From: Oscillospiraceae bacterium
GTDB lineage: Bacteria > Bacillota > Clostridia > Oscillospirales > Oscillospiraceae
DNA length: 9,906 bases
Direction of reading: 5' to 3'
NCBI GenBank assembly: GCA_902767395.1
Contig: CACXHI010000009.1
Span: 1 to 9,906, forward strand
In this document: piece after piece, positions 7,030-9,906 of the stretch
Numbering within the stretch: the stretch's first letter is position 1
How the letters are laid out: the number at the start of each line of letters is the position of its first letter
The notes under the pieces: generated by a model
Seen by the model: the letters and a program-made list of their open reading frames with translations, nothing else
Database searches by the model: none
Told to the model about the DNA's origin: nothing
Made by a program: the position numbers and the translations under genes

Positions 7030-7058
7030 ATTATACACCCTTTTGTCGAGAATAGCAA
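7030..7058 (-). promoter_or_regulatory. Promoter of the minus-strand block
   Basis: On the minus strand, TTGCTA (7053-7058) and a perfect TATAAT (7030-7035) are separated by 17 bases. The -10 lies 34 bases upstream of the ATG at 6995, which also has AGGAGG. This is the only clear sigma-A type promoter I see for the minus-strand genes. Confidence 0.75.
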
Positions 7059-7085
7059 TTGTTTTTTCTTTTTCTAACGGTTTAG

Positions 7086-7106
7086 ATTTGCAAATCATTC
7101 GCAAAT
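7086..7106. promoter_or_regulatory. Candidate Zur/Fur-type operator 1, between the divergent promoters
   Basis: A 21-base near-palindrome is centred on 7096. Its core at 7089-7103, TGCAAAT-C-ATTCGCA, has the 7-1-7 layout with AATnATT in the middle, as known for Fur, Zur and PerR boxes of Gram-positives. Only one base pair is mismatched. It ends 5 bases before the -35 of the zur operon and lies 28 bases upstream of the -35 of the minus-strand promoter. Confidence 0.72.
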
Positions 7107-7111
7107 TGTTC

Positions 7112-7140
7112 TTGACAAGGCCAACGGGTCGTGGTATCAT
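7112..7140 (+). promoter_or_regulatory. Promoter of the zur-znu operon
   Basis: TTGACA (7112-7117) and TATCAT (7135-7140) are separated by 17 bases, close to the sigma-A consensus. The expected start of transcription is about 7147, leaving a leader of about 40 bases before the ATG at 7185. Zur-type boxes lie just upstream and just downstream. Confidence 0.85.
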
Positions 7141-7155
7141 GGGCACGATTCAAAT

Positions 7156-7170
7156 TGCGAATGAGTCGCA
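7156..7170. promoter_or_regulatory. Candidate Zur/Fur-type operator 2, downstream of the -10
   Basis: TGCGAAT-G-AGTCGCA is a 7-1-7 inverted repeat with one mismatched pair and shares the TGC-AAT half-site with the box at 7089-7103. It covers about +10 to +24 of the zur operon transcript, a typical position for repression. The two box centres are 67 bases apart. Confidence 0.65.
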
Positions 7171-7184
7171 GAATGGAGGGACCG

Positions 7185-7643
7185 ATGCAAGCTTATATGA
7201 CCCAACCCAGAAAGCGGCTGCTCTCCTATCTCCACAGCCACGCCGACGAAACGCTGACGGCTGGCCAGATCTCGCAGGACATCCCGGAGATCAGCGTCAG
7301 TGCAATCTACCGCAACCTTGCCGCGCTGGAGCAGGACGGCGCCGTGCGCCGAGTGGCGAAGAACGGCAGCCGCGAGGTTTTTTATCAATATATGCAGGCC
7401 GAGGAATGCCGGGAGCACCTTCATCTGAGCTGTAAGCAGTGCGGCAAGACCTTCCACATGGACGAAGCGGAGACGGAGACTCTGCTGGCCTCCATTGCCC
7501 GGCTCGACGGCTTTGCCGTGGATCGAGCCGACACCGTGCTCTACGGCACCTGCGAGGCCTGCCGATTGCAACAACACAGCGGGGAAAAAGAGCAATTGCC
7601 CGCAGAACGTCACAAAACCGGGACGGAATGCGGTGGAAAGTGA
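7185..7643 (+). CDS. zur: Fur-family zinc uptake repressor (Zur-like)
   Basis: The protein has 152 residues when started at ATG 7185, which has GGAGGG 5 bases upstream; a longer frame from 7131 would start inside the promoter. Residues about 26-58 form the winged helix DNA-binding region (AGQISQDIPEISVSAIYRNL, then AALEQDGAVRRV). The C-terminal domain has EHLHLSC, CKQC (C83, C86) and CEAC (C123, C126), the two CxxC pairs of the structural zinc site of Fur-family proteins. The family represses target genes when metal-loaded. Zinc rather than iron or peroxide is inferred from the znuACB genes directly downstream and from the operator pair in its promoter. A tail of about 26 residues follows the last CxxC and contains His and Cys. 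The metal specificity (Zn, possibly Mn) is not proven by sequence. Confidence 0.9.
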   Translation: MQAYMTQPRKRLLSYLHSHADETLTAGQISQDIPEISVSAIYRNLAALEQDGAVRRVAKNGSREVFYQYMQAEECREHLHLSCKQCGKTFHMDEAETETLLASIARLDGFAVDRADTVLYGTCEACRLQQHSGEKEQLPAERHKTGTECGGK

Positions 7644-7653
7644 GGAAACGATC

Positions 7654-7722
7654 ATGCGGCAAAACAGAAAAGCCCTCGCTGTGTTCCTGACTCTGACGCT
7701 GCTGTTTTCAACAAAAAAATAG
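7654..7722 (+). CDS. Orphan 22-residue signal-peptide-like ORF before znuA
   Basis: ATG at 7654 lies 10 bases after the zur stop and has GAGGA about 8 bases upstream. The frame reads MRQNRKALAVFLTLTLLFST then KK and stops at TAG (7720-7722), just after a run of seven A (7713-7719). A basic start followed by a hydrophobic stretch is exactly the beginning of a lipoprotein signal peptide, but the expected LxxC lipobox and mature protein are missing. It could be the remains of an earlier binding-protein gene, or a short translated membrane peptide. Adding or removing one A does not join it to the znuA frame. Confidence 0.5.
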   Translation: MRQNRKALAVFLTLTLLFSTKK

Positions 7723-7753
7723 AATTGAACTGAATGAAAGGCATGAATCCAAT

Positions 7754-8788
7754 ATGAAACTGAAACTGATTCCGCTGGCGCTCTGCGCCGCTTTGCTTCT
7801 CGGTCTGCTGGTCGGCTGCGCCGGGAATTCCAACGAAACCGGCACGCGCAGCACCCCCTCCGGGGAAACTGCGTCCACCACCCGGCCTGACGTGACGGGG
7901 AAGAAGCTTTCCGTCGTTGCGACGATTTTTCCGGCTTACGACTGGGCGCGCCAGATCATCGGGGAACGCTCCGACGACGTGGCACTGACCCTCCTGCTGG
8001 ACAAGGGCGCCGACCTGCACAGCTACCAGCCTACGGTGGAGGATATTTATAAGGTTTCCACCTGCGACCTGTTCATTTATGTGGGCGGCGAGTCGGACAA
8101 GTGGGTTTCCGACGCGCTGGCACAGGCGACCAACCCTGCGCTCAAGGCGATCTGCCTCATGGACGTGCTGGGCGAGGCCGTCAAGGAGGAGGAGATCGTC
8201 GAGGGCATGGAGGCCGAAGACGAGGACGAGGGCGAGGAAGAAGAGGGGCCGGAATATGACGAGCACGTTTGGCTCTCCCTGTCCAACGCCCGGACCCTCT
8301 GCACCGCCATTCGGGACAAGCTGATCGAAGTCGATCCAGACGGAGAGGCCGTCTACAGCGCCAACTGCGCAGCCTATATCGACCGGCTCTCCGCCCTTGA
8401 CGCAGCCTATCGCGCGGCGGTGGAGGCCGCGCCCCGCAAGACCCTGCTCTTTGCCGACCGGTTCCCCTTCCGTTATCTGGTGGACGACTACGGTCTGAGC
8501 TATTACGCAGCCTTCGCCGGCTGCTCGGCGGAGACGGAGGCCTCCTTCGAGACTGTGAACTTTTTGGTCGGCAAGCTGGACGAGCTGGGTCTGCCCTACG
8601 TGATGAAGCTGGAAAGCTCCACCGACCGCATGGCTGAGACGGTGATCGCCAATTCCAAGGCGCAGAGCGCGAAGATTCTTGCGCTGGATTCTCTCCAGTC
8701 CGTCACCGCTCAGGGCGTTGCCGAGGGCGCGACCTACCTCGGCGCCATGCAGAAGAATCTGGAGGTACTCAAGCAGGCGCTGAACTAA
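7754..8788 (+). CDS. znuA: Zinc ABC transporter substrate-binding lipoprotein
   Basis: This 344-residue protein starts with a lipoprotein signal peptide (MKLKLIPLALCAALLLGLLV, lipobox LVGC, C22). It is the cluster A-I metal-binding protein that passes Zn (or Mn) to the ZnuBC permease. Recognisable parts are VVATIFPAYDWARQI, ADLHSYQPTVEDIYK (ligand H89), YDEHVWLSLSNA (H171) and SAETEASFETVNFLVGKLDE. The loop before H171 (residues 145-170) is strongly acidic, 17 of 26 Asp/Glu, rather than His-rich. Where the family usually has a third His (HxAF), this protein has DRFPFRY (D235). D312 may be the fourth ligand. The ribosome site is weak (aaagg, 12 bases away). The start is chosen because it yields a complete signal peptide; a 7-codon ORF (7734-7757) overlaps it. 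Confidence 0.92.
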   Translation: MKLKLIPLALCAALLLGLLVGCAGNSNETGTRSTPSGETASTTRPDVTGKKLSVVATIFPAYDWARQIIGERSDDVALTLLLDKGADLHSYQPTVEDIYKVSTCDLFIYVGGESDKWVSDALAQATNPALKAICLMDVLGEAVKEEEIVEGMEAEDEDEGEEEEGPEYDEHVWLSLSNARTLCTAIRDKLIEVDPDGEAVYSANCAAYIDRLSALDAAYRAAVEAAPRKTLLFADRFPFRYLVDDYGLSYYAAFAGCSAETEASFETVNFLVGKLDELGLPYVMKLESSTDRMAETVIANSKAQSAKILALDSLQSVTAQGVAEGATYLGAMQKNLEVLKQALN

Positions 8789-8866
8789 GGCCGCACCGCA
8801 CAATTCCCTGCGCACGTTCTGTTTACTGAATAGTCTCGATTCTGATTTTTGAAGGTGGTGCTTGCC

Positions 8867-9577
8867 ATGGCGCTTTTGACCTGTGACGACCTCTCCCTCG
8901 GCTATGAGGGAAAGGCCATTCTGGAGCATATTTCTTTTGAGGTACACGCGGGAGACTATCTCTGCATTGTGGGCGAGAACGGCTCCGGCAAATCCACGCT
9001 GATGAAAACCATTCTGGGGCTGATCCATCCGCTCAAGGGCCGCATTCTGACCGGCGACGGTCTGCGGCAGAGCGAGATCGGCTATCTGCCCCAGCAGACC
9101 GTGGTGCAGCGGGACTTCCCTGCCAGCGTCTATGAAATTGTGCTCTCCGGCTGTCAGGGGCGGCAGGGCCTTCGGCCCTTCTATGGCAAGGCGGACAAGG
9201 CGCTGGCGTGGGAGAACATCCGCCGCATGGAGATCGAGCCGCTGGCCCGGCGCTGCTATCGGGAGCTGTCCGGCGGCCAGCAGCAGCGGGTTCTGCTTGC
9301 CCGGGCTCTCTGCGCCACGAAGAAGCTCCTGCTTCTGGACGAGCCGGTGGCGGGACTGGACCCGAAGGTGACGACGGAGATGTACCAGCTCATCGCCGCC
9401 CTCAACCGACGGGATGGGATCACCGTGGTGATGATCTCCCACGATCTGGAGGCCGCCCTGCGCGACGCCACCCATATTCTGCACGTCGGCGCGCACATCT
9501 ACTTCGGCCCGGTGGAGGACTACCTGCGCAGCGAGACCGGCGCACACTATCTGGAGCGGGGAGGGAACAACAAATGA
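8867..9577 (+). CDS. znuC: Zinc ABC transporter ATP-binding protein
   Basis: The protein has 236 residues from ATG 8867, preceded by AAGGTGG at 8 bases; a longer TTG start at 8849 is less likely because it overlaps that site. All ABC ATPase motifs are intact: Walker A GENGSGKST (36-44), Q-loop LPQQ (74-77), signature LSGGQQQR (134-141), Walker B KLLLLDEP (153-160), D-loop GLDP and H-loop MISHD (H192). SVYEIVLSG (87-95) is typical of the zinc/manganese importer subgroup. It hydrolyses ATP at the inner face of the membrane to drive import through ZnuB. It follows znuA by 78 bases with no terminator or new promoter that I can see, and its TGA overlaps the znuB ATG (ATGA). Confidence 0.95.
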   Translation: MALLTCDDLSLGYEGKAILEHISFEVHAGDYLCIVGENGSGKSTLMKTILGLIHPLKGRILTGDGLRQSEIGYLPQQTVVQRDFPASVYEIVLSGCQGRQGLRPFYGKADKALAWENIRRMEIEPLARRCYRELSGGQQQRVLLARALCATKKLLLLDEPVAGLDPKVTTEMYQLIAALNRRDGITVVMISHDLEAALRDATHILHVGAHIYFGPVEDYLRSETGAHYLERGGNNK

Positions 9578-9906
9578 GTCTGAAAGAAGCTCTGGAAATG
9601 AGCTTAGTCCAGAACGCCCTGCTTGTCGGCGTGCTGGTCGCCCTCTGCGCCTCGCTGTTGGGCGTGACGCTGGTGCTGCGGCGCTTCTCCTTCATCGGGG
9701 ACGGCCTGAGCCATGTGGCCTTCGGCGCAATGGCGGTTGCCGCCGTGGTCGGCCTGACCAACGATATGCTCCTGATCATGCCGGTGACGATCCTCTGCGC
9801 CGTCCTGCTTCTGTCCACCGGGCAGAGAGCCAGAATCAAGGGCGACGCCTCCGTGGCGATGATCTCCGTCGGCGCGCTGGCGGTCGGCTATCTGCTGATG
9901 AATCTC
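9574..9906 (+). CDS. znuB: Zinc ABC transporter permease, N-terminal part (runs off the window)
   Basis: The open frame begins at ATG 9574-9576, overlapping the znuC stop as ATGA, with GGGAGGG about 8 bases upstream. The visible 111 residues contain at least three hydrophobic segments (about 12-35, 50-82 and 95-111). The conserved family sequence LGVTLVLRRFSFIGDGLSHVAFG is followed by a turn region STGQRARIKGDASVAMIS. This matches the ZnuB/AdcB-type permease family, which forms the membrane channel of the zinc importer. The 3' end is outside the window. Coupled translation with znuC is likely. Confidence 0.93.
   Translation, partial: MSLKEALEMSLVQNALLVGVLVALCASLLGVTLVLRRFSFIGDGLSHVAFGAMAVAAVVGLTNDMLLIMPVTILCAVLLLSTGQRARIKGDASVAMISVGALAVGYLLMNL

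Noticed and set aside
7131..7184. Longer start for the Zur-like protein
   Set aside because: It would begin inside the -10 region and operator 2. ATG 7185 has a good ribosome site and matches usual family length.
8789..8866. Possible terminator or operator between znuA and znuC
   Set aside because: Only a 4-base inverted repeat (gaat/attc) is visible with no stable stem or 7-1-7 box; I see nothing supportable in this spacer.
7652..9547. 631-codon minus-strand open frame opposite znuA and znuC
   Set aside because: It covers two fully recognised transporter genes on the other strand and shows no motif of its own. GC-rich codon bias keeps the complementary frame open.

Overview
The window looks like chromosome of a GC-rich Gram-positive gut-type Firmicute, probably in the Oscillospiraceae/Ruminococcaceae part of the Clostridia. 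This is inferred from strong AGGAGG-type ribosome binding sites, GC-rich codon use, zinc-ribbon plus membrane-anchor proteins, a DUF4037 gene and a Fur-type regulator fused to a zinc-uptake operon. No rRNA, tRNA, insertion sequence, phage gene or CRISPR array is visible.

Layout from left to right. (1) The 3' end of rplT (ribosomal protein L20, + strand) closes at 217 and is followed by a strong hairpin terminator that can act in both directions (226-270). (2) A 174-base spacer (271-444) holds hairpins and a segment that looks like a dispersed intergenic repeat. (3) A minus-strand block of five genes is transcribed right to left from a clear promoter at 7030-7058. It contains a zinc-finger/membrane/TPR gene interrupted by one in-frame TAA (6995 to 4905), a tRNA-dihydrouridine synthase (4901 to 3930), a zinc-ribbon membrane protein (3862 to 2285), a hairpin at 2226-2271, a Cys-rich TPR protein (2200 to 1376) and an overlapping DUF4037 nucleotidyltransferase-like protein (1389 to 445). 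(4) A divergent plus-strand zinc-uptake operon follows: a Zur-like Fur-family repressor (7185-7643), a 22-codon orphan signal-peptide ORF (7654-7722), the lipoprotein ZnuA (7754-8788), the ATPase ZnuC (8867-9577) and the start of the permease ZnuB (9574, running off the window).

How the parts work together. The zinc operon has a near-consensus promoter (TTGACA, 17 bases, TATCAT). It is flanked by two 7-1-7 inverted repeats of the Fur/Zur/PerR type, which suggests autoregulation and zinc-dependent repression of uptake. The first box lies between the two divergent promoters, so the zinc-finger membrane gene on the other side could also respond to zinc; this is inference. ZnuA would bind metal outside the membrane, ZnuB would form the channel and ZnuC would power import. 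The minus-strand block combines tRNA modification with poorly characterised membrane and TPR proteins, and no common pathway can be deduced.

The observations most worth a second look are the single nonsense codon splitting the zinc-finger/TPR gene, the paired Zur-type boxes, the orphan signal peptide before znuA, the ZnuA with an acidic loop and a missing third histidine, the near-identical 18-base tandem repeats, and the overlapping TPR/DUF4037 pair. I found no convincing wholly new system.
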